Shown piece by piece: positions 32,201-47,200 of a stretch of DNA of 64,000 bases. The notes beneath the pieces were generated by a model. It ran no database searches. It saw nothing but the letters and a program-made list of their open reading frames with translations, and was not told where the DNA came from. Each line of letters starts with the position of its first letter. Positions within the stretch are counted from its first letter, which is position 1. Source of the stretch: Haliclona indistincta (lineage: Eukaryota; Porifera; Demospongiae; Haplosclerida; Chalinidae); NCBI GenBank assembly GCA_964017065.1, contig OZ024783.1:18513752-18577751 (forward strand), written 5' to 3'. A program made the translations under genes and the position numbers.

Positions 32201-35200
32201 CAATCTCCAGCCCTCTACGAGCGATTGGTTCCCCTTGTGACCTCACGTATCTCTCCGCCCAATTCAGGAACAATAGTCGGTTCACCAAAAGCAACTAAAA
32301 TAATTTTTATGTCGTTTTTGAGCTGACCACTGCTGATTTCTTTCTCTTTTATCACTGAAATCTATACCACTGAAAATATATAGGCTAATATTTTTATTTT
32401 GGCATGAAAGCTCCCTTTAATTACCACAAAATGTTTTCATGGGTTGAAGTACCCTCGAAAACTACCGAATTTAATCAAAGTCCGTTAAGCAAACATAGCA
32501 TCTTCTACGCTACACAAACCATGTCAAGCATTCTGTCAGGAGTGAGCTCCTCCCACTCCACATCCTCAGAACTGTCGTCTCCTACTATGATGGAACATGA
32601 TGGTGGCTCAGCAACGCCAGTGCTATGGCGCTCCACAGCAGGGGGTCGCCCCATGGCTAGATCAATAACCGATGTCTTCCCGGTAGCTGGAGGACCTTGT
32701 GTTGTCACATTAGAGATTTCGACAGTGACGTTATAGCCCAGCTTGTCCATGGCTTCATCACTGCTAACTGCAGAGAGGAAGGATCAGAGTAGCTATGATC
32801 ACAACACAGCTAGTGTAGCTACTTATCATGTGACCACAGTATCTACAATATCACAACACAGCTAGTGTAGCTACTTATCATGTGACCACAGTATCTACAA
32901 TATCACAACACAGCTAGTGTAGCTACTTATCATGTGACCACAGTATCTACAATATCACAACACAGCTAGTGTAGCTACTTATCATGTGACCACAGTATCT
33001 ACAATATCACAACACAACTAGTGTAGCTACTTATCATGTGACCACAGTATCTACAGTATCACAACACAGCTAGTGTAGCTAATTATCATGTGACCACAGT
33101 ATCTACAATATCACAACACAGCTAGTGTAGCTACTTATCATGTGACCACAGTATCTACAATATCACAACACAGCTAGTGTAGCTACTTATCATGTGACCA
33201 CAGTATCTACAATATCACAACACAGCTAGTGTAGCTAATTATCATGTGACCACAGTATCTACAGTATCACAACACAGCTAGTGTAGCTACTTATCATGTG
33301 ACCACAGTATCTACAATATCACAACACAGCTAGTGTAGCTACTTATCATGTGACCACAGTATCTACAATATCACAACACAGCTAGTGTAGCTACTTATCA
33401 TGTGACCACAGTATCTACAAAATCACAACACAGCTAGTGTAGCTACTTATCATGTGACCACAGTATCTACAATATCACAACACAGCTAGTGTAGCTACTT
33501 ATCATGTGACCACAGTATCTACAATATCACAACACAGCTAGTGTAGCTACTTATCATGTGACAACAGTATCTACAATATCACAACATTGCAAGCATGGTA
33601 GTAGACATGTGTGTGAGGTATGACACAGGTAGGTCAGTATACAAGCATGGTAGTAGGCATGTGTGTGTTGAGAGGTATGACACAGGTAGGTCAGTATACA
33701 AGCATGGTAGTAGACATGTGAGTGTTGAGAGGTACGACACAGGTAGGTATGTTTACAAGCATGGTAGTAGACATGTGTGAGAGGTATGACACAGGTATGT
33801 CAGTAAACAAGCATGGTAGTAGACATGTGTGTGTTGAGAGGTATGAAACAGGTAGGTCAGTATACAAGCATGGTAGTAGACATGTGTGTGTTGAGAGGTG
33901 TGACACAGGTAGGTCAGTATACAAGCATGGTAGTAGACATGTGTGTGAGGTATGACACAGGTAGGTCAGTATACAAGCATGGTAGTAGACATGTGTGTGA
34001 GGTATGACACAGGTAGGTCAGTATACAAGCATGGTAGTAGACATGTGTGTGAGGTATGACACAGGTAGGTCAGTATACAAGCATGGTAGTAGACATGTGT
34101 GAGAGGTATGACACATGTAGGTCAGTATACAAGCATGGTAGTAGACATGTGTGTGAGGTATGACACAGGTAGGTCAGTATACAAGCATGGTAGTAGACAT
34201 GTGTGTGAGGTATGACACAGGTAGGTCAGTATACAAGCATGGTAGTAGACATGTGTGAGAGGTATGACACAGGTAGGTCAGTATACAAGCATGGTAGTAG
34301 ACATGTGTGTGTTGAGAGGTACGACACAGGTAGGTCAGTATACAAGCATGGTAGTAGACATGTGTCTGTTGAGAGGTATGACACAGGTAGGTCAGTATAC
34401 AAGCATGGTTGTAGACACGTGTGAGAGGTATCACACAGGTAGGTCAGTATACAAGCATGGTAGTAGACATGTGTGTGAGGTATGACACAGGTAGGTCAGT
34501 ATACAAGCATGGTAGTAGGCATGTGTGTGTTGGAGGAATGACACAGGTAGGTCAGTATACAAGCATGGTAGTAGACATGTGATTGTTGAGAGGTACGACA
34601 CAGGTAGGTAAGTTTACAAGCATGGTAGTAGACATGTGTGAGAGGTATGACACAGGTATGTCAGTAAACAAGCATGGTAGTAGACATGTGTGTGTTGAGA
34701 GGTATGACACAGGTAGGTCAGTATACACAAGCATGGTAGTAGACATGTGTGTGTTGAGAGGTACGACACAGGTAGGTCAGTATACAAGCATGGTAGTAGA
34801 CATGTGTGTGAGGTATGACACAGGTAGGTCAGTATACAAGCATGGTAGTACACATGTGTGTGTTGAGAGGTACGACACAGGTAGGTCAGTATACAAGCAT
34901 GGTAGTAGACATGTGTGTGTTGAGAGGTATGACACAGGTAGGTCAGTATACAAGCATAGTAGTAGACATGTGTGTGAGGTATGACACAGGTAGGTCAGTT
35001 TACAAGCATGGTAGTAGACATGTGTGTGTTGAGAGGTGTGACACAGGTAGGTCAGCATACAAGCATGGTAGTAGACATGTGTGTGAGGTATGACACAGGT
35101 AAGTCAGTATACAAGCATGGTAGTAGACATGTGTGTGTTGAGAGGTACGACACAGGTAGGTCAGTATACAAGCATGGTAGTATAGACATGTGTGTGAGGT

Positions 35201-38200
35201 ATGACACAGGTAGGTCAGTTTACAAGCATGGCAGTAGACATGTGTGTGTTGAGAGGTATGACAAAGGTAGGTCAGTATACAAGCATGGTAGTACACATGT
35301 GTGTGTTGAGAGGTATGACACAGGTAGGTCAGTATACAAGCATGGTAGTAGACATGTGTGTTAGGTACGACACAGGTATGTCAGTATACAAGCATGGTAG
35401 TAGACATGTGTGTGTTGAGAGGTATGACACAGGTTGGTCAGTATACAAGCATGGTAGTAGACATGTGTGTGTTGAGAGGTATGACACAGGTAGGTCAGTA
35501 TACAAGCATGGTAGTAGACATGTGTGTGTTGAGAGGTATGACACAGGTAGGTCAGTATACAAGCATGGTAGTAGTCATGTGTGTTGAGAGGTATGACACA
35601 GGTAGGTCGGTATACAAGCATGGTAGTAGATATGTGTGTGTGTTGAGAGGTATGACACAGGTAGGTCAGTATACAAGCATGGTAGTAGACATGTGTGTGT
35701 GTTGAGAGGTATGACACAGGTAGGTCAGTATACAAGCATGGTAGTAGACATGTGTGTGTTGAGAGGTACGACACAGGTAGGTCAGTATACAAGCATGGTA
35801 GTAGACATGTGTGTGTTGAGAGGTACGACACAGGTAGGTCAGCATACAAGCATGGTAGTAGACATGTGTCTGTTGAGAGGTATGACACAGGTAGGTCAGT
35901 ATACAAGCATGGTTGTAGACACGTGTGAGAGGTATCACACAGGTAGGTCAGTATACAAGCATGGTAGTAGACATGTGTGTGAGGTATGACACAGGTAGGT
36001 CAGTACACAAGCATGGTAGTAGGCATGTGTGTGTTGAGAGGAATGACACAGGTAGGTCAGTATACAAGCATGGTAGTAGACATGTGTGTGAGGTATGACA
36101 CAGGTAGGTCAGTATACAAGCATGGTAGTAGACATGTGATTGTTGAGAGGTACGACACAGGTAGGTAAGTTAACAAGCATGGTAGTAGACATGTGTGCTG
36201 TTGAGAGGTATGACACAGGTATGTCAGTAAACAAGCATGGTAGTAAACATGTGTGTGTTGAGAGGTATGACACAGGTAGGTCAGTATACACAAGCATGGT
36301 AGTAGACATGTGTGTGTTGAGAGGTACGACACAGGTAGGTCAGTATACAAGCATGGTAGTAGACATGTGTGTGAGGTATGACACAGGTAGGTCAGTATAC
36401 AAGCATGGTAGTAGACATGTGTGTGTTGAGAGGTACGACACAGGTAGGTCAGTATACAAGCATGGTAGTAGACATGTGTGTGTTGAGAGGTATGACACAG
36501 GTAGGTCAGTATACAAGCATGGTAGTAGACATGTGTGTGAGGTATGACACAGGTAGGTCAGTTTACAAGCATGGTAGTAGACATGTGTGTGTTGAGAGGT
36601 GTGACACAGGTAGGTCAGCATACAAGCATGGTAGTAGACATGTGTGTGAGGTATGACACAGGTAGGTCAGTATACAAGCATGGTAGTAGACATGTGTGTG
36701 TTGAGAGGTATGACACAGGTAGGTCAGTATACAAGCATGGTAGTATAGACATGTGTGTGAGGTATGACACAGGTAGGTCAGTTTACAAGCATGGCAGTAG
36801 ACATGTGTGTGTTGAGAGGTATGACAAAGGTAGGTCAGTATACAAGCATGGTAGTACACATGTGTGTGTTGAGAGGTATGACACAGGTAGGTCAGTATAC
36901 AAGCATGGTAGTAGACATGTGTGTTAGGTACGAAACAGGTAGGTCAGTATACAAGCATGGTAGTAGACATGTGTGTGTTGAGAGGTATGACACAGGTAGG
37001 TCAGAATACAAGCATGGTAGTAGACATGTGTGTGTTGAGAGGTATGACACAGGCAGGTCAGTATACAAGCATGGTAGCAGACATGTGTGTGTTGAGAGGT
37101 ATGACACAGGTAGGTCAGTATACAAGCATGGTAGTAGACATGTGTGTTGAGAGGTATGGCACAGGTAGGTCAGTATACAAGCATGGTAGTAGATATGTGT
37201 GTGTGTTGAGAGGTATGACACAGGTAGGTCAGTATACAAGCATGGTAGTAGACATGTGTGTGTGTTGAGAGGTATGACACAGGTAGGTCAGAATACAAGC
37301 ATGGTAGTAGACATGTGTGTGTTGAGAGGTACGACACAGGTAGGTCAGTATACAAGCATGGTAGTAGATATGTGTGTGTTGAGAGGTTTGACACAGGTAG
37401 GTCAGTATACAAGCATGGTAGTAGACATGTGTGTGTTGAGAGGTATGACACAGGTAGGTCAGTATACAAGCATGGTAGTAGACATGTGTGTGTTGAGAGG
37501 TATGACACAGGTAGGTCAGTATACAAGCATGGTAGTAGACATGTGTGTGTTGAGAGGTATGACACAGGTAGGTCAGTATACAAGCATGGTAGTAGACATG
37601 TGTGTGTTGAGAGGTATGACACAGGTAGGTCAGTATACAAGCATGGTAGTAGACATGTGTGTGTTGAGAGGTATGACACAGGTAGGTCAGTATACAAGCA
37701 TGGTAGTAGACATGTGTGTGTTGAGAGGTATGACACAGGTAGGTCAGTATACAAGCATGGTAGTAGACATGTGTGTGTTGAGAGGTATGACACAGGTAGG
37801 TCAGTATACAAGCATGGTAGTAGACATGTGTGTGTTGAGAGGTATGACACAGGTAGGTCAGTATACAAGCATGGTAGTAGACATGTGTGTGTTGAGAGGT
37901 ATGACACAGGTAGGTCAGTATACAAGCATGGTAGTAGACATGTGTGTGTGTTGAGAGGTATGACACAGGTAGGTCAGTATACAAGCATGGTAGTAGACAT
38001 GTGTGTGTTGAGAGGTACGACACAGGTAGGTCAGTATACAAGCATGGTAGTAGACATGTGTGTGAGGTACGACACAGGTAGGTCAGTATACAAGCATGGT
38101 AGTAGACATGTGTGTGTTGAGACGTATGACACAGGTAGGTCAGTATACAAGCATGGTAGTAGACATGTGTGTGTTGAGAGGTACGACACAGGTAGGTCAG

Positions 38201-41200
38201 TATACAAGCATGGTAGTAGACATGTGTGAGAGGTACGACACAGGTAGGTCAGTATACAAGCATGGTAGTGGACATGCGTGTGTTGAGAGGTATGACACAG
38301 GTAGGTCAGTATACAAGCATGGTAGTAGACATGTGTGAGAGGTACGACACAGGTAGGTCAGTATACAAGCATGGTAGTGGACATGCGTGTGTTGAGAGGT
38401 ATGACACAGGTAGGTCAGTATACAAGCATGGTAGTAGACATTTGTGTGTTGAGAGGTATGACACAGGTAGGTCAGTATACAAGCATGGAAGTAGACATGC
38501 GTGTGTTGAGAGGTATTACACAGGTAGGTCAGTATACAAGCATGGTAGTAGACATGTGCGTGTTGAGAGGTACGGCACAGGTGGTCAGTATACAAGCATG
38601 GTAGTAGACATGTGTGTGTTGAGAGGTACGACACAGGTAGGTCAGTATACAAGCATGGTAGTAGACATGTGTGTGAGGTACGACACAGGTAGGTCAGTAT
38701 ACAAACATGGTAGTAGACATGTGTGTGTTGAGAGGTATGACACAGGTAGGTCAGTATACAAGCATGGTAGTAGACATGTGTGTGTTGAGAGGTACGACAC
38801 AGGTAGGTCAGTATACAAGCATGGTAGTGGACATGCGTGTGTTGAGAGGTATGACACAGGTAGGTCAGTATACAAGCATGGTAGTAGACATTTGTGTGTT
38901 GAGAGGTATGACACAGGTAGGTCAGTATACAAGCATGGAAGTAGACATGCGTGTGTTGAGAGGTATTACACAGGTAGGTCAGTATACAAGCATGGTAGTA
39001 GACATGTGCGTGTTGAGAGGTACGGCACAGGTGGTCAGTATACAAGCATGGTAGTAGACATGTGTGTGTTGAGAGGTACGACACAGGTAGGTCAGTATAC
39101 AAGCATGGTAGTAGACATGTGTGTGAGGTACGACACAGGTAGGTCAGTATACAAGCATGGTAGTAGACATGTGTGTGTTGAGAGGTATGACACAGGTAGG
39201 TCAGTATACAAGCATGGTAGTAGACATGTGTGTGTTGAGAGGTACGACACAGGTAGGTCAGTATACAAGCATGGTAGTAGACATGTGTGTGAGGTATGAC
39301 ACAGGTAGGTCAGTATACAAGCATGGTAGTAGACATGTGTGTGTTGAGAGGTACGACACAGGTAGGTCAGTATACAAGCATGGTAGTAGACATGTGTGTG
39401 AGGTATGACACAGGTAGGTCAGTTTACAAGCATGGTAGTAGACATGTGTGTGTTGAGAGGTATGACAAAGGTAGGTCAGTATACAAGCATGGTAGTACAC
39501 ATGTGTGTGTTGAGAGGTATGACACAGGTAAGTCAGTATACAAGCATGGTAGTAGACATGTGTGAGAGGTACGACACAGGTAGGTCAGTATACAAGCATG
39601 GTAGTAGACATGTGCGTGTTGAGAGGTATGACACAGGTAGGTCAGTATACAAGCATGGTAGTAGACATGTGTGTGTTGAGAGGTATGACACAGATAGGTC
39701 AGTATACAAGCATGGTAGTAGACATGTGTGTGTTGAGAGGTATGACACAGGTAGGTCAGTATACAAGCATGGTAGTAGACATGTGTGTGTTGAGAGGTAT
39801 GACACAGGTAGGTCAGTATACAAGCATGGTAGTAGACATGTGTGTTGAGAGGTATGACACAGGTAGGTCAGTATACAAGCATGGTAGTAGATATGTGTGT
39901 GTGTTGAGAGGTATGACACAGGTAGGTCAGTATACAAGCATGGTAGTAGACATGTGTGTGTGTTGAGAGGTATGACACAGGTAGGTCAGTATACAAGCAT
40001 GGTAGTAGACATGTGTGTGTTGAGAGGTACGACACAGGTAGGTCAGTATACAAGCACGGTAGTAGACATGTGTGTGAGGTATGACACAGGTAGGTCAGTT
40101 TACAAGCATGGTAGTAGACATGTGTGTGTTGAGAGGTATGACACAGGTAGGTCAGTATACAAGCATGGTTGTAGACACGTGTGAGAGGTATCACACAGGT
40201 AGGTCAGTATACAAGCATGGTAGTAGACATGTGTGTGAGGTATGACACAGGTAGGTCAGTATACAAGCATGGTAGTAGGCATGTGTGTGTTGAGAGGAAT
40301 GACACAGGTAGGTCAGTATACAAGCATGGTAGTAGACATGTGTGTGAGGTATGACACAGGTAGGTCAGTATACAAGCATGGTAGTAGACATGTGATTGTT
40401 GAGAGGTACGACACAGGTAGGTAAGTTTACAAGCATGGTAGTAGACATGTGTGAGAGGTATGACACAGGTATGTCAGTAAACAAGCATGGTAGTAGACAT
40501 GTGTGTGTTGAGAGGTATGACACAGGTAGGTCAGTATACACAAGGATGGTAGTAGACATGTGTGTGTTGAGAGGTACGACACAGGTAGGTCAGTATACAA
40601 GCATGGTAGTAGACATGTGTGTGTGTTGAGAGGTATGACCCAGGTAGGTCAGTATACAAGCATGGTAGTAGACATGCGTGTGTTGAGAGGTATGACACAG
40701 GTAGGTCAGTATACAAGCATGGTAGTAGACATGTGTGAGAGGTACGACACAGGTAGGTCAGTATACAAGCATGGTAGTAGACATGTGTGTGTTGAGAGGT
40801 ATGACACAGGTAGGTCAGTATACAAGCATGGTAGTAGACATGTGTGTGTTGAGAGGTATGACACAGGTAGGTCAGTATACAAGCATGGTAGTAGACATGT
40901 GTGTGTTGAGAGGTACGACACAGGTAGGTCAGTATACAAGCATGGTAGTAGACATGTGTGTGAGGTACGACACAGGTAGGTTAGTATACAAGCATGGTAG
41001 TAGACATGTGTGTGAGGTATGACACAGGTAGGTCAGTATACAAGCATGATAGTAGACATGTGTGTGTTGAGAGGTATGACACAGGTAGGTCAGTATACAA
41101 GCATGGTAGTAGACATGTGTGTGTTGAGAGGTATGACACAGGTAGGTCAGTATACAAGCATGGTAGTAGACATGTGTGTGTTGAGAGGTACGACACAGGT

Positions 41201-44200
41201 AGGTCAGTATACAAGCATGGTAGTAGACATGTGTGTGAGGTACGACACAGGTAGGTTAGTATACAAGCATGGTAGTAGACATGTGTGTGAGGTATGACAC
41301 AGGTAGGTCAGTATACAAGCATGATAGTAGACATGTGTGTGTTGAGAGGTATGACACAGGCAGGTCAGTATACAAGCATGGTAGTAGACACGTGTGAGAG
41401 GTATCACACAGGTAGGTCAGTATACAAGCATGGTAGTAGACATGTGTGTGAGGTATGACACAGGTAGGTCAGTACACAAGCATGGTAGTAGGCATGTGTG
41501 TGTTGAGAGGAATGACACAGGTAGGTCAGTATACAAGCATGGTAGTAGACATGTGTGTGAGGTATGACACAGGTAGGTCAGTATACAAGCATGGTAGTAG
41601 ACATGTGATTGTTGAGAGGTACGACACAGGTAGGTAAGTTAACAAGCATGGTAGTAGACATGTATGAGAGGTACGACACAGGTAGGTCAGTATACAAGCA
41701 TGGTAGTAAACATGTGTGTGTTGAGAGGTATGACACAGGTAGGTCAGTATACACAAGCATGGTAGTAGACATGTGTGTGTTGAGAGGTACGACACAGGTA
41801 GGTCAGTATACAAGCATGGTAGTAGACATGTGTGTGAGGTATGACACAGGTAGGTCAGTATACAAGCATGGTAGTAGACATGTGTGTGTTGAGAGGTACG
41901 ACACAGGTAGGTCAGTATACAAGCATGGTAGTAGACATGTGTGTGTTGAGAGGTATGACACAGGTAGGTCAGTATACAAGCATGGTAGTAGACATGTGTG
42001 TGAGGTATGACACAGGTAGGTCAGTTTACAAGCATGGTAGTAGACATGTGTGTGTTGAGAGGTGTGACACAGGTAGGTCAGCATACAAGCATGGTAGTAG
42101 ACATGTGTGTGAGGTATGACACAGGTAGGTCAGTATACAAGCATGGTAGTAGACATGTGTGTGTTGAGAGGTATGACACAGGTAGGTCAGTATACAAGCA
42201 TGGTAGTATAGACATGTGTGTGAGGTATGACACAGGTAGGTCAGTTTACAAGCATGGCAGTAGACATGTGTGTGTTGAGAGGTATGACAAAGGTAGGTCA
42301 GTATACAAGCATGGTAGTACACATGTGTGTGTTGAGAGGTATGACACAGGTAGGTCAGTATACAAGCATGGTAGTAGACATGTGTGTTAGGTACGAAACA
42401 GGTAGGTCAGTATACAAGCATGGTAGTAGACATGTGTGAGTTGAGAGGTACGACACAGGTAGGTCAGTATACAAGCATGGTAGTAGACATGTGTGTGTTG
42501 AGAGGTATGACACAGGTAGGTCAGTATACAAGCATGGTAGTAGACATGTGTGTGTTGAGAGGTATGACACAGGTAGGTCAGTATACAAGCATGGTAGTAG
42601 ACATGTGTGTGTTGAGAGGTACGACACAGGTAGGTCAGTATACAAGCATGGTAGTAGACATGTGTGTGAGGTATGACACAGGTAGGTCAGTATACAAGCA
42701 TGGTAGTAGACATGTGTGTGTGTTGAGAGGTATGACCCAGGTAGGTCAGTATACAAGCATGGTAGTAGACATGCGTGTGTTGAGAGGTATGACACAGGTA
42801 GGTCAGTATACAAGCATGGTAGTAGACATGTGTGAGAGGTACGACACAGGTAGGTCAGTATACAAGCATGGTAGTAGACATGTGTGTGAGGTATGACACA
42901 GGTAAGTCAGTTTTCAAGCATGGTAGTAGACATGTGTGTGCTGAGAGGTATGACAAAGGTATGTCAGTATACAAGCATGGTAGTAGACATGTGTGTGTTG
43001 AGAGGTATGACCCAGGTAGGTCAGTATACAAGCATGGTAGTAGACATGTGTGTGTTGAGAGGTATGACACAGGTAGGTCAGTATACAAGCATGGTAGTAG
43101 ACATGTGTGTGTTGAGAGGTATGACACAGGTAGGTCAGTATACAAGCATGGTAGTAGACATGTGTGTGTTGAGAGGTATGACACAGGTAGGTCAGTATAC
43201 AAGCATGGTAGTAGACATGTGTGTGTTGAGAGGTATGACACAGGTAGGTCAGTATACAAGCATGGTAGTAGACATGTGTGTGTTGAGAGGTACGACACAG
43301 GTAGGTCAGTATACAAGCATGGTAGTAGACATGTGTGTGAGGTACGACACAGGTAGGTTAGTATACAAGCATGGTAGTAGACATGTGTGTGAGGTATGAC
43401 ACAGGTAGGTCAGTATACAAGCATGATAGTAGACATGTGTGTGTTGAGAGGTATGACACAGGTAGGTCAGTATACAAGCATGGTAGTAGACATGTGTGTG
43501 TTGAGAGGTATGACACAGGTAGGTCAGTATACAAGCATGGTAGTAGACATGTGTGTGTTGAGAGGTACGACACAGGTAGGTCAGTATACAAGCATGGTAG
43601 TAGACATGTGTGTGAGGTACGACACAGGTAGGTTAGTATACAAGCATGGTAGTAGACATGTGTGTGAGGTATGACACAGGTAGGTCAGTATACAAGCATG
43701 GTAGTAGACATGTGTGTGTTGAGAGGTACGACACAGGTAGGTCAGTATACAAGCATGGTAGTAAACATGTGTGTGTTGAGAGGTATGACACAGGTAGGTC
43801 AGTATACACAAGCATGGTAGTAGACATGTGTGTGTTGAGAGGTACGACACAGGTAGGTCAGTATACAAGCATGGTAGTAGACATGTGTGTGAGGTATGAC
43901 ACAGGTAGGTCAGTATACAAGCATGGTAGTAGACATGTGTGTGTTGAGAGGTATGACACAGGTAGGTCAGTATACACAAGCATGGTAGTAGACATGTGTG
44001 TGTTGAGAGGTACGACACAGGTAGGTCAGTATACAAGCATGGTAGTAGACATGTGTGTGAGGTATGACACAGGTAGGTCAGTATACAAGCATGGTAGTAG
44101 ACATGTGTGTGTTGAGAGGTACGACACAGGTAGGTCAGTATACAAGCATGGTAGTAGACATGTGTGTGTTGAGAGGTATGACACAGGTAGGTCAGTATAC

Positions 44201-47200
44201 AAGCATGGTAGTAGACATGTGTGTGAGGTATGACACAGGTAGGTCAGTTTACAAGCATGGTAGTAGACATGTGTGTGTTGAGAGGTGTGACACAGGTAGG
44301 TCAGCATACAAGCATGGTAGTAGACATGTGTGTGAGGTATGACACAGGTAGGTCAGTATACAAGCATGGTAGTAGACATGTGTGTGTTGAGAGGTATGAC
44401 ACAGGTAGGTCAGTATACAAGCATGGTAGTATAGACATGTGTGTGAGGTATGACACAGGTAGGTCAGTTTACAAGCATGGCAGTAGACATGTGTGTGTTG
44501 AGAGGTATGACAAAGGTAGGTCAGTATACAAGCATGGTAGTACACATGTGTGTGTTGAGAGGTATGACACAGGTAGGTCAGTATACAAGCATGGTAGTAG
44601 ACATGTGTGTTAGGTACGAAACAGGTAGGTCAGTATACAAGCATGGTAGTAGACATGTGTGTGTTGAGAGGTACGACACAGGTAGGTCAGTATACAAGCA
44701 TGGTAGTAGACATGTGTGTGAGGTACGACACAGGTAGGTCAGTATACAAGCATGGTAGTAGACATGTGTGTGTTGAGAGGTATTACACAGGTAGGTCAGT
44801 ATACAAGCATGGTAGTAGACATGTGTGTGTTGAGAGGTACGACACAGGTAGGTCAGTATACAAGCATGGTAGTAGACATGTGTGTGAGGTATGACACAGG
44901 TAGGTCAGTATACAAGCATGGTAGTAGACATGTGTGTGTTGAGAGGCACGACACAGGTAGGTCAGTATACAAGCATGGTAGTAGACATGTGTGTGAGGTA
45001 TGACACAGGTAGGTCAGTTTACAAGCATGGTAGTAGACATGTGTGTGTTGAGAGGTATGACAAAGGTAGGTCAGTATACAAGCATGGTAGTACACATGTG
45101 TGTGTTGAGAGGTATGACACAGGTAAGTCAGTATACAAGCATGGTAGTAGACATGTGTGAGAGGTACGACACAGGTAGGTCAGTATACAAGCATGGTAGT
45201 AGACATGTGCGTGTTGAGAGGTATGACACAGGTAGGTCAGTATACAAGCATGGTAGTAGACATGTGTGTGTTGAGAGGTATGACACAGGTAGGTCAGTAT
45301 ACAAGCATGGTAGTAGACATGTGTGTGTTGAGAGGTATGACACAGGTAGGTCAGTATACAAGCATGGTAGTAGACATGTGTGTGTTGAGAGGTATGACAC
45401 AGGTAGGTCAGTATACAAGCATGGTAGTAGACATGTGTGTTGAGAGGTATGACACAGGTAGGTCAGTATACAAGCATGGTAGTAGATATGTGTGTGTGTT
45501 GAGAGGTATGACACAGGTAGGTCAGTATACAAGCATGGTAGTAGACATGTGTGTGTGTTGAGAGGTATGACACAGGTAGGTCAGTATACAAGCATGGTAG
45601 TAGACATGTGTGTGTTGAGAGGTACGACACAGGTAGGTCAGTATACAAGCACGGTAGTAGACATGTGTGTGAGGTATGACACAGGTAGGTCAGTTTACAA
45701 GCATGGTAGTAGACATGTGTGTGTTGAGAGGTATGACACAGGTAGGTCAGTATACAAGCATGGTTGTAGACACGTGTGAGAGGTATCACACAGGTAGGTC
45801 AGTATACAAGCATGGTAGTAGACATGTGTGTGAGGTATGACACAGGTAGGTCAGTATACAAGCATGGTAGTAGGCATGTGTGTGTTGAGAGGAATGACAC
45901 AGGTAGGTCAGTATACAAGCATGGTAGTAGACATGTGTGTGAGGTATGACACAGGTAGGTCAGTATACAAGCATGGTAGTAGACATGTGATTGTTGAGAG
46001 GTACGACACAGGTAGGTAAGTTTACAAGCATGGTAGTAGACATGTGTGAGAGGTATGACACAGGTATGTCAGTAAACAAGCATGGTAGTAGACATGTGTG
46101 TGTTGAGAGGTATGACACAGGTAGGTCAGTATACACAAGGATGGTAGTAGACATGTGTGTGTTGAGAGGTACGACACAGGTAGGTCAGTATACAAGCATG
46201 GTAGTAGACATGTGTGTGTGTTGAGAGGTATGACCCAGGTAGGTCAGTATACAAGCATGGTAGTAGACATGCGTGTGTTGAGAGGTATGACACAGGTAGG
46301 TCAGTATACAAGCATGGTAGTAGACATGTGTGAGAGGTACGACACAGGTAGGTCAGTATACAAGCATGGTAGTAGACATGTGTGTGAGGTATGACACAGG
46401 TAAGTCAGTTTTCAAGCATGGTAGTAGACATGTGTGTGCTGAGAGGTATGACAAAGGTATGTCAGTATACAAGCATGGTAGTAGACATGTGTGTGTTGAG
46501 AGGTATGACCCAGGTAGGTCAGTATACAAGCATGGTAGTAGACATGTGTGTGTTGAGAGGTATGACACAGGTAGGTCAGTATACAAGCATGGTAGTAGAC
46601 ATGTGTGTTGAGAGGTATGACACAGGTAGGTCAGTATACAAGCATGGTAGTAGACATGTGTGTGTTGAGAGGTATGACACAGGTAGGTCAGTATACAAGC
46701 ATGGTAGTAGACATGTGTGTGTTGAGAGGTATGACACAGGTAGGTCAGTATACAAGCATGGTAGTAGACATGTGTGTGTTGAGAGGTACGACACAGGTAG
46801 GTCAGTATACAAGCATGGTAGTAGACATGTGTGTGAGGTACGACACAGGTAGGTTAGTATACAAGCATGGTAGTAGACATGTGTGTGAGGTATGACACAG
46901 GTAGGTCAGTATACAAGCATGATAGTAGACATGTGTGTGTTGAGAGGTATGACACAGGCAGGTCAGTATACAAGCATGGTAGTAGACATGTGTGTGTTGA
47001 GAGGTATGACACAGGTAGGTCAGTATACAAGCATGGTAGTAGACATGTGCGTGTTGAGAGGTATGACACAGGTAGGTCAGTATACAAGCATGCATGGTAG
47101 CTCTGGATCAGAATAGATGAACAGTAAATGTCTAAGGCTCAACTCTTACTGTTAATCACAATCACAACTGTGATCACACAAATTCACACGAGAGAAAAGT

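Noticed and set aside
33589..47096. CRISPR-like array
   Set aside because: Units are directly contiguous with no unique spacers, and the context is eukaryotic with introns.
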